A stretch of 64,000 nt of DNA from Candidatus Paracaedimonas acanthamoebae (lineage in GTDB: Bacteria > Pseudomonadota > Alphaproteobacteria > Caedimonadales > Caedimonadaceae), in the NCBI GenBank assembly GCA_017307065.1, contig JAFKGL010000010.1, positions 73,500 through 137,499 on the forward strand, written 5' to 3'. The notes under the pieces were generated by a model. That model made no database searches and was not told the origin of the DNA. It saw only the letters and a list, made by a program, of their open reading frames with translations. A program made the translations under genes and the position numbers. Shown in pieces: positions 7,517-17,428 of this stretch (within the stretch, counting starts at the first letter, position 1; each line of letters begins with the position of its first letter).

Positions 7517-9424
7517 ATGAATGAATTTGGAGAGAGTGCTCTTTATGCAGCAGTGATAATCATGCTTATTAACAGTGTGGTTCCCCTTTTTTTAGTTAAG
7601 AAGCAAACTCATTTTGCTCTTCAACTCGGCAGATTAGGGGCGTTCAGTAGTTTTATATTACTAACTCTTTCATTCCTTACTTTAATCTATGCTTTTCTTA
7701 TGTCAGATTTTAGTTTGCAAATTGTCGCGTCTCACTCTCATTCAAAGACTCCTCTTTTATATAAAATCACGGGTGTGTGGGGGAATCATGAAGGCTCAAT
7801 GATTTTATGGGTTTGGGCTCTAACTTTTTACACATTTTTGATGCAGGTACGCTCGAGTTCTGAAGGAACATCTTTCATTAAAACTCGCTTAAAACTTTTA
7901 AGTATTCAATCTGGGTTAGGGATAGGATTTCTGGCGTATGTACTTATTCTCGCAAATCCTTTTATGCGAGCCATGAACATTGCTTATGAAGGACAAGATT
8001 TAAATGCCGTGTTACAAGATCCTGCCCTTGCTATTCATCCGCCCCTTTTATATTTAGGTTATGTCGGTTTTTCAGTGCCTTATAGTTATGCAATCGTTGG
8101 ATTAATTGAAAATAAAATTACACCTTCTTGGGCTCGTTCTTTAAGAAGATGGGTTTTAATGAGCTGGATTTTTTTGACCCTCGGCATTGCCACAGGAAGT
8201 TTCTGGGCTTATTACGAGCTAGGGTGGGGAGGATATTGGTTTTGGGATCCCGTTGAAAATGCAGCTTTAATGCCATGGCTTTTAGGGACAGCACTTATTC
8301 ATTCTCTTCTTGCCCTTGAGAAGAAAGGTTCATTTAAGTTTTGGGGGCCTTTATTGGGGATTATAACTTTTATCCTCTGTCTTATCGGGACTTATCTTGT
8401 ACGCTCCGGCGCTATTAACTCTGTCCACAGTTTTGCAACAGATCCCACTCGAGGAGCTTTCATTTTTGGTTTTACGGTTCTTATTTCTTGTATAGGTATT
8501 GGTTTTTTTATTTATAGAGCTCCAAAACTTACCTCTTCTCACTCATTTCACTTATTTTCACGAGAAGGCGGCATTACGGTAAATAACTTTTTATTAACAC
8601 TTATGTCTGGCCTTATTTTATTAGGGACAATTTCACCTTTATTAGGAGAATTTTGGCTTACGAGAAAACTTGTTGTGGGATCGGATTATTTTCAAATGAT
8701 GGTAATTCCGCTGACATTTTTGATGATGATTTTTATGATTGGGGGACCTATCTTTGTATGGGCCCATACCACACGAAAGCAACTCTCAAGATGGGTCAAT
8801 TTTTTAATCTTGGGAAGTATTCTTATCTTTGGCGTACTCGGATTTGGATCTTGTCAGCTTTCATTTGGAGTGGTGGGTTTAGTTTTAACGAGTTTAATTT
8901 TGCTTTCTTCCTTTATGGAATGGAGGAGACGGAACCTAAAGTTGAATAGCTATGCCATGCTTTTTGCCCACAGTGGGATGGCAATTTCTATTATGGGCAT
9001 GTGTATTCTAAATCTGTGGTCTTCTAAAACAACAATTCTTCTTAAGGAGGGAGAGAAGACAAATTATCAAGGTTATACGTTTTATTTAAAAGAGATAAAA
9101 ACTTATAAGATGCCAACTTACGAAGCTCGTCAAGCTTATTTAGAAATCAATAATGGACAAGAAAAACCTCAATTAATGGTACCTGAAAAGCGTTTTTATC
9201 AATCTTCACAAGTCTTAACAACAGAAGTTGCTCTTAAGCACCATTGGTTAACGGATCTTTATATTGTTCTGGGAGGAGTATTACCTAAAAAAAGATGGGT
9301 ATTCGAGATAGCTGTTTATCCTGGTATTCAACTTTTGTGGATAGGGGCTTTATTGATGGCCTTAGGTGGATTTATAAGCCTGGTGTTGGCCTTCTTGAGG
9401 CAGAAGAAAGTTATGAAGATTTAG
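7517..9424 (+). CDS. ccmF: Cytochrome c haem lyase subunit CcmF
   Basis: Large polytopic inner-membrane protein (635 residues, many helices) that attaches haem to apocytochrome c. The diagnostic tryptophan-rich motif GWGGYWFWDPVENAALMPWL is present, as are GVWGNHEGSMILWVW and HPPLLYLGYVGF, which carry the conserved histidines. It is the last gene of this ccm cluster; no ccmG or ccmH follows, although both are needed for System I, so they should lie elsewhere. Its last 14 bases overlap the 3' end of atpF on the other strand. Confidence 0.96.
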   Translation: MNEFGESALYAAVIIMLINSVVPLFLVKKQTHFALQLGRLGAFSSFILLTLSFLTLIYAFLMSDFSLQIVASHSHSKTPLLYKITGVWGNHEGSMILWVWALTFYTFLMQVRSSSEGTSFIKTRLKLLSIQSGLGIGFLAYVLILANPFMRAMNIAYEGQDLNAVLQDPALAIHPPLLYLGYVGFSVPYSYAIVGLIENKITPSWARSLRRWVLMSWIFLTLGIATGSFWAYYELGWGGYWFWDPVENAALMPWLLGTALIHSLLALEKKGSFKFWGPLLGIITFILCLIGTYLVRSGAINSVHSFATDPTRGAFIFGFTVLISCIGIGFFIYRAPKLTSSHSFHLFSREGGITVNNFLLTLMSGLILLGTISPLLGEFWLTRKLVVGSDYFQMMVIPLTFLMMIFMIGGPIFVWAHTTRKQLSRWVNFLILGSILIFGVLGFGSCQLSFGVVGLVLTSLILLSSFMEWRRRNLKLNSYAMLFAHSGMAISIMGMCILNLWSSKTTILLKEGEKTNYQGYTFYLKEIKTYKMPTYEARQAYLEINNGQEKPQLMVPEKRFYQSSQVLTTEVALKHHWLTDLYIVLGGVLPKKRWVFEIAVYPGIQLLWIGALLMALGGFISLVLAFLRQKKVMKI

Positions 9425-9905
9425 ATTTCAAGGGACTGTTTTTTACATGATCAAGGGTTTCAGTAAAAAGATGCTCTTGCTCAGAAGATTGGATTGTTTT
9501 GGCAAGATTCTGATGAGCTGCATCAAGAGCAGCTTTGAGAGCTTTATTCTCGATTTCTGCTAAAACTTGAGCCTTCATGTGAGAAAGTCGTTCTGAAAGT
9601 AATTGTTCTTCAATTCGTATATAGGTTTCAAGTTCTTCTTGCGATGTTTTCTGTAAAGTTTCAGCTTGGATTTTAGCATGAGAAATAATTTCTTGGGCGC
9701 GATGAGTTGCTTCCATTTGTAAACGTTTTGCGTCATTAATAAAATCCTGGGCTTCTTTATGAAGACGTTTTGCTTCTTCTAGATCATTTCTAACTTTAAA
9801 AGAATGTTGATCGAGGTAGTTCACAAGCGCACGCCAAGCAGGGCGTCCAATGAATAAGATTAAAATACAGAAAGCAATCAAAACCCATAAAGAGGCATTA
9901 AGCAT
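9411..9905 (-). CDS. atpF: F1Fo ATP synthase subunit b
   Basis: Peripheral-stalk subunit of ATP synthase, 164 residues. One N-terminal membrane helix (about residues 5-21, LWVLIAFCILILFIG) is followed by a long charged coiled-coil helix, the usual b-subunit build. It is the last gene of the Fo group on this strand and overlaps the start of b' by 8 bases. The 3' end overlaps that of ccmF by 14 bases. The F1 genes are not here, as is usual for alphaproteobacteria, where Fo and F1 operons are separate. Confidence 0.93.
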   Translation of the reverse strand: MLNASLWVLIAFCILILFIGRPAWRALVNYLDQHSFKVRNDLEEAKRLHKEAQDFINDAKRLQMEATHRAQEIISHAKIQAETLQKTSQEELETYIRIEEQLLSERLSHMKAQVLAEIENKALKAALDAAHQNLAKTIQSSEQEHLFTETLDHVKNSPLKSKSS

Positions 9906-10377
9906 CAGATTTTTTCTCCTTAATAATAAGTTGAGAAGAATCAGATGAATTTAAAGCCTTTTTAATAATTTCGTGAGTCAGCTGACGAACTATTTCAGGC
10001 ATCTCTTTGGAAATTTGTTCTTTCTTTTGATGTAAATGAGCTTCTGTTACTTTAATTTTTTCTCTCATTGTGCTTGAGAGACGAATGCGCTCTTGTTCAA
10101 AACTAAGCTTTATCTTGTGGTCAGTTTGAATCATAATTTCTTTAGCCTGATGACGAGCTTTCTCAAGAGTTTTTTCTTGAGCTTGTCTCAGGATTTCAGC
10201 TTCAGCTCGTAAGCTACCAGCTAATTTTTTTTGCCCCTCTATTTGTTCCCATCTTTGATGCAAAAGGGCTGTCAGGCGTGGAAGTGAAATACGCCATGAA
10301 AAAAGAAAAATAATTGCAAAACAAATTACTAACCAAAAAAGTTGGGAAAGATAAGTGGTTATTTCAAGTTGCGGCAT
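9898..10377 (-). CDS. atpF': F1Fo ATP synthase subunit b'
   Basis: Second, diverged b-type stalk subunit (159 residues), present in photosynthetic bacteria and alphaproteobacteria, which build a b/b' heterodimer. It opens with MPQLEITTYLSQLFWLVICF, where the PQLxxxxxxSQLFWL pattern is characteristic of b', and has one membrane helix then a long coiled coil. It lies 21 bases after atpE and overlaps atpF. Confidence 0.93.
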   Translation of the reverse strand: MPQLEITTYLSQLFWLVICFAIIFLFSWRISLPRLTALLHQRWEQIEGQKKLAGSLRAEAEILRQAQEKTLEKARHQAKEIMIQTDHKIKLSFEQERIRLSSTMREKIKVTEAHLHQKKEQISKEMPEIVRQLTHEIIKKALNSSDSSQLIIKEKKSDA

Positions 10378-10398
10378 TACCGACTCCGCCGCTTTATC

Positions 10399-10623
10399 TT
10401 AACTAAATAAGATGATGAGTGCGACTGTAAAGGCTAAAATACCAACAGCCTCTGTCAACGCAGCACCAATATAAGCCGGAATCATCACATCGTTTTTAAC
10501 AGATGGATTGCGAGCAATAGCTTTTAAAAGATTCGAAAATATATTCCCAACGCCAATGCCGACGCCCAAAAGAGCAATAACAGCCAAGCCTGCTCCAATT
10601 AATTTAGCTGCACCAACCTCCAT
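10399..10623 (-). CDS. atpE: F1Fo ATP synthase subunit c (proteolipid)
   Basis: 74-residue hairpin of two membrane helices that forms the rotor ring. The loop KAIARNPSVKND carries the conserved RNP-type motif that contacts F1. The proton-carrying carboxylate is Glu58 in AALTEAVGIL. No sodium-binding signature is obvious (no Gln/Thr pattern typical of Na+ rings), which fits a proton-driven enzyme. AAAGGAGAT lies 5 bases before the start. Confidence 0.97.
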   Translation of the reverse strand: MEVGAAKLIGAGLAVIALLGVGIGVGNIFSNLLKAIARNPSVKNDVMIPAYIGAALTEAVGILAFTVALIILFS

Positions 10624-10669
10624 TCATTATCTCCTTTATGTATTTTGAATGTCTGAGTTTACCATAAAC

Positions 10670-11398
10670 TTAATGTAAGTGAAGGGTATCATGTAAATAA
10701 ATACATGTTAAAATAGTAAAAACGTATGCTTGAAGTAATGCAACAAAAACTTCAAAAGCAGTAAAAAAAATCAAAAAGGGCAAAGGAGCAAACAAACCAT
10801 ATACGCCCATTGCGACTGTAAAACCACCAAAGAGTTTCAAAACCATGTGGCCGGCCATCATATTCGCAAATAGACGTATGGCAAGCGTAATAGGTCTGAA
10901 TAAATAAGCAATAATTTCAACAGGAATTAAAATGGGTGCAATAGCTAAAGGTACTCCTTTGGGAAAAAAGAGTCTAAAAAATTTAACCCCATGTTTTGCC
11001 AACCCAACACTTGTAATAAGGACAAATACAATAAAGGCGAGTGCTCCTGTGACAATAATATGACTTGTAAATGTAAAAGAATAAGGAATCATTCCCCAGA
11101 GATTGCCAAATAAGATGAAAAGAAACAGAGAAAAAATAAAAGGGAAAAATTTTTTCCCATCTTCTCCTAGATTATCTTTGACCATTGTTTGAATGAAATC
11201 ATAGCTAATTTCATAAAAAGATTGGATACGAGAAGGAATGATTTTACGGTCTTTAACTCCTACCCATTGGAATAAAATAATTAAGGCTGTTGTCAAGACC
11301 ATAAATAAAGAAGAATTTGTGAAAGAAATATCATAGCCCCCAATATGGAGGGGGACAATAGATTTAATCAAAAATTGTTCTAAAGGATTCGTTGCCAT
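10670..11398 (-). CDS. atpB: F1Fo ATP synthase subunit a
   Basis: 242-residue stator channel protein with five or six membrane helices. The essential arginine lies in RPITLAIRLFANMMAGHMV, and the last helix holds the expected polar motif (FEVFVALLQAYVFTIL). It heads atpB-atpE-atpF'-atpF. No atpI gene precedes it; gatB lies 51 bases upstream in the same direction, so the two groups may share transcripts. Confidence 0.96.
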   Translation of the reverse strand: MATNPLEQFLIKSIVPLHIGGYDISFTNSSLFMVLTTALIILFQWVGVKDRKIIPSRIQSFYEISYDFIQTMVKDNLGEDGKKFFPFIFSLFLFILFGNLWGMIPYSFTFTSHIIVTGALAFIVFVLITSVGLAKHGVKFFRLFFPKGVPLAIAPILIPVEIIAYLFRPITLAIRLFANMMAGHMVLKLFGGFTVAMGVYGLFAPLPFLIFFTAFEVFVALLQAYVFTILTCIYLHDTLHLH

Positions 11399-11449
11399 TA
11401 ACTTTATTGTAAACCCTTTTTCTTAAAAAGCGAGAGATTAACTGTCGTT

Positions 11450-12931
11450 TTAAGGTTTTAATTTCTCAAGCAAAATTTTGTTAATAATAGCTGGATTACC
11501 TTTTCCTTGCATCAACTTCATAACTTGCCCAACAAAGAAACCAAGAAGCTTATCTTTTCCTGATTGATATTCAGTCACTTTATCTTGATTTTCACTAAGG
11601 ACCTTATCAATAACGGTTGCAATAGCTCCTTCATCACTTACTTGAACAAGACCTTTTGTATGAATAATTTTATCTGGATGTTCGCCCGTTTCCCACATCT
11701 CTGCAAAAATATCTTTTGCGAGACGTCCTGAAATTGTTTCTTCATGAATAAAATTAACAAGTTCGGCCAAAGATTGAGCTGAGATTTTACTGTCTTCAAT
11801 CAAGAGGGAATCTCTATTAAGAGCTGCAAATAACTCTCCAATAATCCAATTTGCAAGTAGCTTTATGCTTTTTTCAGTTGTTTCTTTGAGAAATTTAAGG
11901 GCTGTCTCGAAATAGAAAACAGTCTCGAGTTCAGAGCTTAAAACACCCGCGTCATAAGATGGAAGTTGATAGTCTTTTATAAAACGAGCTTTTTTAGCAT
12001 CTGGTAATTCGGGAAGCATTCCCCGAATATGTTCAATCTCTTCATCATTTAAAATAAGAGGTGGAAGATCGGGATCTGGGAAATAACGATAGTCGTGAGC
12101 GTTTTCTTTATTACGCATAGATCTAGTGATGCCTTTTGAGGCATCAAAAAGACGTGTTTCTTGGTCTATCTGTCCACCGTTTTCAAGGATTTCCATTTGA
12201 CGTTGGATTTCATAAGAAATTGCTTGCCCCATGAATCTTACAGAGTTGACATTTTTTATTTCTGCGCGTGTCCCATAGGTATCCCCTGGTCTTCTTAAAG
12301 AAACATTGACGTCGGCACGAAGGCTGCCTTGTTCCATATTTCCATCACAAGTTCCCAAATAACGTAAGAGACCTCGTAATTTTTTAATATAAGCTTGGGC
12401 TTCTTCGATCGAACGAATATCAGGCTCAGAAACAATTTCCATTAAGGCGATACCTGAGCGATTGAGATCAATATAAGTTTTGGTGGGATGTTGATCATGA
12501 ATGCTTTTACCGGCATCTTGTTCAAGATGAAGGCGTGTAATATTAATTCGCTTCACTGTGCCATCTTCAAGCTCAATTTCAAGAAAGCCTTTCCCAACAA
12601 TTGGATAATGATACTGGGAAATTTGGTATCCTTGAGGAAGGTCAGCATAAAAATAATTTTTACGATCAAAAATAGAGGTTTTATTAATTTGGGCATTCAG
12701 ACCAAGACCTGTTTTAATGGCTTGTTCTACGCAAAAATTATTAATAACAGGTAACATCCCTGGAAACCCGGCATCAATGAAGGAAACTTGAGTATTTGGA
12801 TCTCCGCCAAAAGCTGTTGAAGCCCCAGAAAAAAGCTTTGCTTTTGAGGCAATTTGTGCGTGGACTTCAAGTCCTATCACGACTTCCCAAAGACCTGTTT
12901 TGCCTTGGATATAATTATTTTTTTCACTCAT
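11450..12931 (-). CDS. gatB: Asp-tRNA(Asn)/Glu-tRNA(Gln) amidotransferase subunit B
   Basis: GatB binds mischarged tRNA and activates its carboxyl group so that ammonia from GatA can make Gln-tRNA or Asn-tRNA. The 493-residue length is typical. The N-terminal catalytic cradle has [10 protein letters not shown] and the [20 protein letters not shown] segment, the middle has [11 protein letters not shown], and the C-terminal YqeY-like tail ends in the [16 protein letters not shown] motif. The start overlaps the gatA stop by 4 bases. Only ileS is present among tRNA synthetases here, so whether glnS or asnS exist cannot be judged. Confidence 0.97.
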   Translation of the reverse strand: MSEKNNYIQGKTGLWEVVIGLEVHAQIASKAKLFSGASTAFGGDPNTQVSFIDAGFPGMLPVINNFCVEQAIKTGLGLNAQINKTSIFDRKNYFYADLPQGYQISQYHYPIVGKGFLEIELEDGTVKRINITRLHLEQDAGKSIHDQHPTKTYIDLNRSGIALMEIVSEPDIRSIEEAQAYIKKLRGLLRYLGTCDGNMEQGSLRADVNVSLRRPGDTYGTRAEIKNVNSVRFMGQAISYEIQRQMEILENGGQIDQETRLFDASKGITRSMRNKENAHDYRYFPDPDLPPLILNDEEIEHIRGMLPELPDAKKARFIKDYQLPSYDAGVLSSELETVFYFETALKFLKETTEKSIKLLANWIIGELFAALNRDSLLIEDSKISAQSLAELVNFIHEETISGRLAKDIFAEMWETGEHPDKIIHTKGLVQVSDEGAIATVIDKVLSENQDKVTEYQSGKDKLLGFFVGQVMKLMQGKGNPAIINKILLEKLKP

Positions 12932-14412
12932 GTGCGTGTCCGTAATTTTAGGGCTTTTTCTTTAAATTGTGCAGCTTGTTCTAGAGCATAGCCGACGTTT
13001 AAAATTCGACCTTCTTCAAAAGCAGGCCCTAAGATTTGTAATCCTAAAGGAAGGCCTTCTTTGGTAAAAGATGTTGGAATAGAAAGGCCTGGAATTCCCG
13101 CCAAATTAGCTGGGACAGTTAAAACGTCATTCATATACATCGTCACGGGATCTTTAGGTTCTTCTCCAATAGCAAAGGCAGCAGTCGGTGTTGTGGGGGT
13201 TAAAATGACGTCTATCTTCTTAAAAGCTTCTTCAAAATCTTGATGAATAAGGCGTCTGATTTTTTGAGCTTTGAGATAATAAGCATCATAATAGCCAGCT
13301 GAGAGAACATACGTGCCAATCATAATGCGACGTTTGACTTCTTTTCCAAATCCTTCTGCACGCGTAAGTTCATATAATTCATCAAGAGTTTGGCCAGAGT
13401 TTCTTAAGCCAAAGCGTATGCCATCATAGCGGGCTAAGTTAGAGGAAGCTTCAGCAGGTGCAAGAATATAATAGGTTGGGAGGGCGTATTTAGTGTGGGG
13501 AAGTGAGATCTCATGGATTTCGGCTCCAGCACTTTTAAGCCACTCTATTCCTTGCATCCATAATGCATCAATTTCAGGATTAAGGCCGTCAACTCGATAC
13601 TCTTTTGGAATGCCAATTTTGAGCTTATTAACATTTCCTGTGAGGAATTTTTCATAATCAGGAACTGGAATATTGGTAGAAGTCGCATCTTTAGGGTCAT
13701 AACTTGCCATAACTTTAAGCATTAAAGCGGCATCATGAACGTCTTTTGTAAGAGGCCCTGCTTGATCGAGAGAAGATGCGAAAGCGACAACTCCATAGCG
13801 GGAACATCGACCATAGGTTGGTTTTAGACCGACAATCCCAGCAAAAGCTGCAGGTTGCCGAATTGATCCTCCTGTATCAGTGCCTGTTGTCGCAAGAGCA
13901 GAGCCAGCTGCAACAGCGGCTGCGGATCCACCAGAAGAACCTCCAGGAACAAATTGGCGATCATCTTCTCTAATTTTCCAGGGGCTTATAGCAGGGCCAT
14001 AAGCACTTGTGAGATTAGCTGAGCCCATCGCAAACTCATCAAGATTTAATTTGCCTAATAATACGGCCCCAGCATCCCATAAATTCTGAGTTACAGTTGA
14101 TTCATATTGAGGTTTATAATCATCAAGTATTTTTGAACCTGCTGTTGTGCGTATGTCTTTAGTACAAAAAAGGTCTTTAATTCCGATAGGAAGTCCTTCG
14201 AGAGTACCAAGCTCTTCGCCTTTTGCAACTTTTGCATCAGATGCTTGAGCCATTTTGAGTGCAATATCAGGCGTTTCAGTAATATAAGCATTCAAAGCCC
14301 TTGTCTCGTCCATTTTCTCTAAGTGAGATTGGGTTAATTCTTGGGCTGAGAATTGCTTGTTAATAAGGCCATCTCTTGCTTCACATAAGGTAAGGTCGGT
14401 TAATTTTGTCAT
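12928..14412 (-). CDS. gatA: Asp-tRNA(Asn)/Glu-tRNA(Gln) amidotransferase subunit A
   Basis: Amidase-signature enzyme that frees ammonia from glutamine for the GatB active site. The catalytic Ser-cisSer-Lys triad is visible: Lys in [12 protein letters not shown], the first Ser in [15 protein letters not shown], and the second in [17 protein letters not shown]. At 494 residues it is of usual length. It lies 3 bases after gatC and overlaps gatB by 4 bases, so gatC-A-B is translationally coupled. Confidence 0.97.
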   Translation of the reverse strand: MTKLTDLTLCEARDGLINKQFSAQELTQSHLEKMDETRALNAYITETPDIALKMAQASDAKVAKGEELGTLEGLPIGIKDLFCTKDIRTTAGSKILDDYKPQYESTVTQNLWDAGAVLLGKLNLDEFAMGSANLTSAYGPAISPWKIREDDRQFVPGGSSGGSAAAVAAGSALATTGTDTGGSIRQPAAFAGIVGLKPTYGRCSRYGVVAFASSLDQAGPLTKDVHDAALMLKVMASYDPKDATSTNIPVPDYEKFLTGNVNKLKIGIPKEYRVDGLNPEIDALWMQGIEWLKSAGAEIHEISLPHTKYALPTYYILAPAEASSNLARYDGIRFGLRNSGQTLDELYELTRAEGFGKEVKRRIMIGTYVLSAGYYDAYYLKAQKIRRLIHQDFEEAFKKIDVILTPTTPTAAFAIGEEPKDPVTMYMNDVLTVPANLAGIPGLSIPTSFTKEGLPLGLQILGPAFEEGRILNVGYALEQAAQFKEKALKLRTRT

Positions 14413-14415
14413 GGG

Positions 14416-14703
14416 TTACTCTACAACTTTAGGCACAATAAACATGCCAAATTCTGCTTCTGGCGCATTGGCAAGGATAGCGTTAGGATAGTTTCCATCG
14501 GTGATTTGATCTTCACGTCGAGGCATATTTTTAAGTGAAATATTATAAAGAGGTTGAATATTGTCTGTATTGACCTCTGACAATTGTTCAATCCAGCCTA
14601 AAATGCGATTAAGGTCTCCTTTGAGAGAGTCAACATCTGCTTCCGGAATTTTGATTCTCGCAAGTTTAGAAATCCTATGAACTATTTTTATATCAATCGT
14701 CAT
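14416..14703 (-). CDS. gatC: Asp-tRNA(Asn)/Glu-tRNA(Gln) amidotransferase subunit C
   Basis: 95-residue stabilising subunit that wraps around GatA. The family pattern is clear: an N-terminal helix with VHRISKLARIKIPE, then ILGWIEQLSEVNTDNIQPLYN, then the LRxD-type segment MPRREDQITDG, and the C-terminal GMFIVPKVVE. First gene of gatCAB, 56 bases downstream of ubiE on the same strand. Confidence 0.95.
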   Translation of the reverse strand: MTIDIKIVHRISKLARIKIPEADVDSLKGDLNRILGWIEQLSEVNTDNIQPLYNISLKNMPRREDQITDGNYPNAILANAPEAEFGMFIVPKVVE

Positions 14704-14759
14704 ATTGCCTCTTTAAAAGTCGATGCTTGTTAATTGAACTGCTGTTTCATATCATTTTT

Positions 14760-15521
14760 TTAAGCTTCTTTGAAGCCCTTTATCCCTTCATGAATAGCGA
14801 CAATTCCTTGCGTAAGATTTTGATATGAAACTGAAGAAAACCCAGCATCTCTTATCATTGTGACGAGTTGTTCTTGCGACGGAAAACGAGCAATACTCTC
14901 AACCAGGTATTGGTAAGCAGCCTTATCTTTTGCGATAAGAGCACCAATCTTTGGGATAACACTGAAAGAGTAAAGAGAATATGCTTTCTCAAATAAGGAA
15001 TGATTGACTTTAGAAAATTCAAGACAGTAAAAGCGACCTCCTGGTTTTAAAACGCGGAAAGCTTCCTTCAGAGCAGCTTCTTTATTGGTAACATTGCGTA
15101 AGCCAAAGGCGATCGTATAAACATCAAAATAAGCGTTTGGAAAAGGGAGGTTCTCCGCTGTTGCGCAACTCCATTGCAAACCTTTAATCACTCCTTGATC
15201 AATGGCGCGGGCTCGACCTTGTTCCAACATAGCAGGATTAATATCGGAAATGATAATATCTGTTTCAGGTGCTGTTTTATGAAGGAGTCTCAGAGCTATG
15301 TCTCCAGTTCCACCTGCAACATCTAAAAACTTTTCTTCTTTTTTAGGGGAAATTCTTTGAATAAGTTGATCTTTCCACCATCTATGGATACCAAAGCTCA
15401 TAACATCATTCATCAAGTCATAATTACTTGCGACACGACGAAAAATATCGGTAACAAGGCCTGTCTTCTTTGATGAATCTACATCTTGAAAACCAAAATC
15501 AGTAGTGTTACGGTTTGTCAT
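14760..15521 (-). CDS. ubiE: Ubiquinone/menaquinone biosynthesis C-methyltransferase UbiE
   Basis: SAM-dependent methyltransferase acting on the quinone ring. The Rossmann SAM-binding motif is FLDVAGGTGDIALRLL, and the UbiE signatures YDLMNDVMSFGIHRWWK and GLRNVTNKEAALKEAFRVLKPGGRF are present. At 253 residues it matches the family. It starts divergently from mutM, 72 bases away, and leads the minus-strand run into gatCAB and the Fo genes. Only the ubiquinone branch is likely in this class. Confidence 0.96.
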   Translation of the reverse strand: MTNRNTTDFGFQDVDSSKKTGLVTDIFRRVASNYDLMNDVMSFGIHRWWKDQLIQRISPKKEEKFLDVAGGTGDIALRLLHKTAPETDIIISDINPAMLEQGRARAIDQGVIKGLQWSCATAENLPFPNAYFDVYTIAFGLRNVTNKEAALKEAFRVLKPGGRFYCLEFSKVNHSLFEKAYSLYSFSVIPKIGALIAKDKAAYQYLVESIARFPSQEQLVTMIRDAGFSSVSYQNLTQGIVAIHEGIKGFKEA

Positions 15522-15593
15522 CTATGTGTTTTCTTATCTTTTTTGAGATAGAGTAAACCATAAAGGAAACTTAATTTAATTTCTAGTACTCTT

Positions 15594-16427
15594 ATGCCTG
15601 AATTGCCGGAAGTTGAATCTGTCAAAGTAAACCTTGAGAAGTGTATACTTGATCAGACAATCGAAAAAGTCGAAGTCCATCACCGTGGATTGCGTTGGCC
15701 TATTTCTTCTAATTTTGAAGAAATGCTTAAGGGACAAAAAGTTAAAAAACTTGTCCGTCGAGCTAAGTATCTTCTTTTATATTTTGAAAAAGCTGATTTT
15801 ATCTTGTTATGGCATTTAGGAATGTCAGGAAGAGTGCAAATTATTGCCCCTGAAGAATTAAATCCTCGTCAAGCGCATGATCATGTGGAGATCACCTTTT
15901 TCTCTGGTTTAACATTGCGATTTCGAGACCCGCGTCGTTTTGGAGCAATGCTGCTTGTTCCCTTAGAAGAATTATCAAGTTTTTCTCTACTAAGTTCTTT
16001 AGGGATAGAACCTCTGGATAAGGATTTCTCTGCTACATTTCTTTTGAGACTTTTTAAAAATAGGTCACTCTCTCTTAAAGCGGCACTTTTAAATCAAAAA
16101 ATCATTGCGGGACTGGGTAATATTTATGCTTGTGAAGCTCTTCATCGGGCAAAATTATCACCTCTTCGATTAGCAGAAACAATTACTCATCAAGAAGCTG
16201 AATTTTTAGTTAAGACAATTCAAGATATTTTAAAGAAAGCAATTGCTGCGGGAGGATCAACATTAAAAGATCATCGCCAACCAGACGGCAAAAAAGGAGC
16301 TTTTCAAGACACTTTTATGGTATATAATCGTGAAGGGGAAAAGTGTTTGCAATGTGATGACATGGAAATTAAGCGAATTCTTCAATCTAATCGTTCAACA
16401 TTTTACTGTGGAAAATGTCAAAAATGA
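15594..16427 (+). CDS. mutM: Formamidopyrimidine-DNA glycosylase (Fpg)
   Basis: Bifunctional glycosylase/AP lyase that removes 8-oxoguanine. The mature N-terminus PELPEVE supplies the catalytic Pro and Glu. A lysine in the beta-hairpin (GLRWPIS neighbourhood) and the H2TH region with LNQKIIAGLGNIYACEAL follow. The C-terminal zinc finger has Cys251, Cys254, Cys272 and Cys275. Length 277 is normal. Its stop overlaps the start of the small lipoprotein gene (ATGA), so the two are coupled. Confidence 0.97.
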   Translation: MPELPEVESVKVNLEKCILDQTIEKVEVHHRGLRWPISSNFEEMLKGQKVKKLVRRAKYLLLYFEKADFILLWHLGMSGRVQIIAPEELNPRQAHDHVEITFFSGLTLRFRDPRRFGAMLLVPLEELSSFSLLSSLGIEPLDKDFSATFLLRLFKNRSLSLKAALLNQKIIAGLGNIYACEALHRAKLSPLRLAETITHQEAEFLVKTIQDILKKAIAAGGSTLKDHRQPDGKKGAFQDTFMVYNREGEKCLQCDDMEIKRILQSNRSTFYCGKCQK

Positions 16428-16804
16428 GATTAATTTTATGTCTAATTTGTTTCACCTTTATTATATCTTTTTCATGTGCAACAAATAGGCTAAAGCTAGG
16501 AAAAGAGACTCCTATGGCCATTCTTGCATTGAAAAATATCCCACTTATGCATGGACTTAAGCTTACAGGGGAGATTGAAGATGTGGGGCAAGGAGGTGAC
16601 ATTTTTAGACTTGAAGCGGAAGCTTCGGGGAATGTTTTTGTGGAAGATATTGAAGAGTTTTATCAAGATAGGTTGCAAACATATGGATGGGAACGAACAG
16701 GGCGGTTTACGTATGTTTTAAATGATAAATATTTAGAAATTATTCCTCAAAATAAAGGAGGAATGTTAACGGTGATTTTTCAGCTTAAGTCTAAAGTACT
16801 TTGA
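16424..16804 (+). CDS. Small lipoprotein-like protein of unknown function
   Basis: 126 residues. The ATG at 16424 overlaps the mutM stop (ATGA); an ATG three codons earlier (16415) is also possible. The N-terminus RLILCLICFTFIISFSCAT is a hydrophobic signal ending in a Cys, which could be a lipidation site, though ISFSC is not an ideal lipobox. The body, about 95 residues, has alternating strands (GLKLTGEIEDVGQGGDIFRLEAEASG) and WERTGRFTYVLNDKYLEI. This resembles the small alphaproteobacterial lipoproteins with a DUF4911/BamE-like alpha-beta fold, but I cannot assign a family. Confidence 0.7.
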   Translation: MRLILCLICFTFIISFSCATNRLKLGKETPMAILALKNIPLMHGLKLTGEIEDVGQGGDIFRLEAEASGNVFVEDIEEFYQDRLQTYGWERTGRFTYVLNDKYLEIIPQNKGGMLTVIFQLKSKVL

Positions 16805-16849
16805 AAAAATAACCTTCTTTTTTCTATAGGAAAGGGAAATCGTAAGAAA

Positions 16850-17311
16850 TTATAGGTTATTCTCTTCTAAAATAGTATTTTCAAGCCATTTTTTATGCCT
16901 TTTTTCATCTTCAAAACTTCTTCTAATGATATCTTTAGCTTCAGGCCACATGTCTTCTCGCAAAAAAACGCGCTCATATGCGGTGTTTGTATCAAGTTCA
17001 TTGCTAAGCATGGCTCGTAAAATGGAATTGTCGCCAATTAAATTTGCGAGTATAACTTTTCCTTTTGTGAGCCATTGTTTTCCTACGCTTGGGCCAGAAG
17101 GAGGAGCAATATTTCTTTTTTTTAAAACATTTGCAAGTTCTTGGATGTGCCACTCATGATCGGCTTTGAAGATGTTTAATTTCTCTTTGAGCTCCTGATT
17201 GTGAAGACGATTTACAGCAGCTTCATAAGCTTCTACCGCATCATAATCTAATTCGATAAGATCTTTGAGAGCATCCTCAAAATTTGCTTGTATTCCAACT
17301 AAAGTTACCAT
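16850..17311 (-). CDS. Ferritin-like four-helix protein, DUF2383/PA2169 type
   Basis: 153 residues, all-helical. I start it at the ATG ending at 17311, which has AAAGGGG upstream; an open frame to 17353 adds a Lys-rich stretch without a better start. Helix motifs LIELDYDAVEAYEAAV, FKADHEWHIQELANVL, LSNELDTNTAYERVFLRE and RRSFEDEKRHKKWLE show the paired E...ExxH pattern of ferritin-like bundles, so it may bind a di-metal centre. Such proteins are often stress-induced. The next gene upstream on this strand is a hydrophilic LEA-like stress protein, which fits a shared stress role by inference. Confidence 0.75.
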   Translation of the reverse strand: MVTLVGIQANFEDALKDLIELDYDAVEAYEAAVNRLHNQELKEKLNIFKADHEWHIQELANVLKKRNIAPPSGPSVGKQWLTKGKVILANLIGDNSILRAMLSNELDTNTAYERVFLREDMWPEAKDIIRRSFEDEKRHKKWLENTILEENNL

Positions 17312-17428
17312 TTTTTGCCCCTTTATTTTTTTTCTTTCAAAATGAAAGGGCAAACATCAAAATATTGGTTGTTGAGTTTACCCTTTAAAAAAGAATGTAT
17401 ATTTGGCTTGATATGGATGGGTGCGCCT

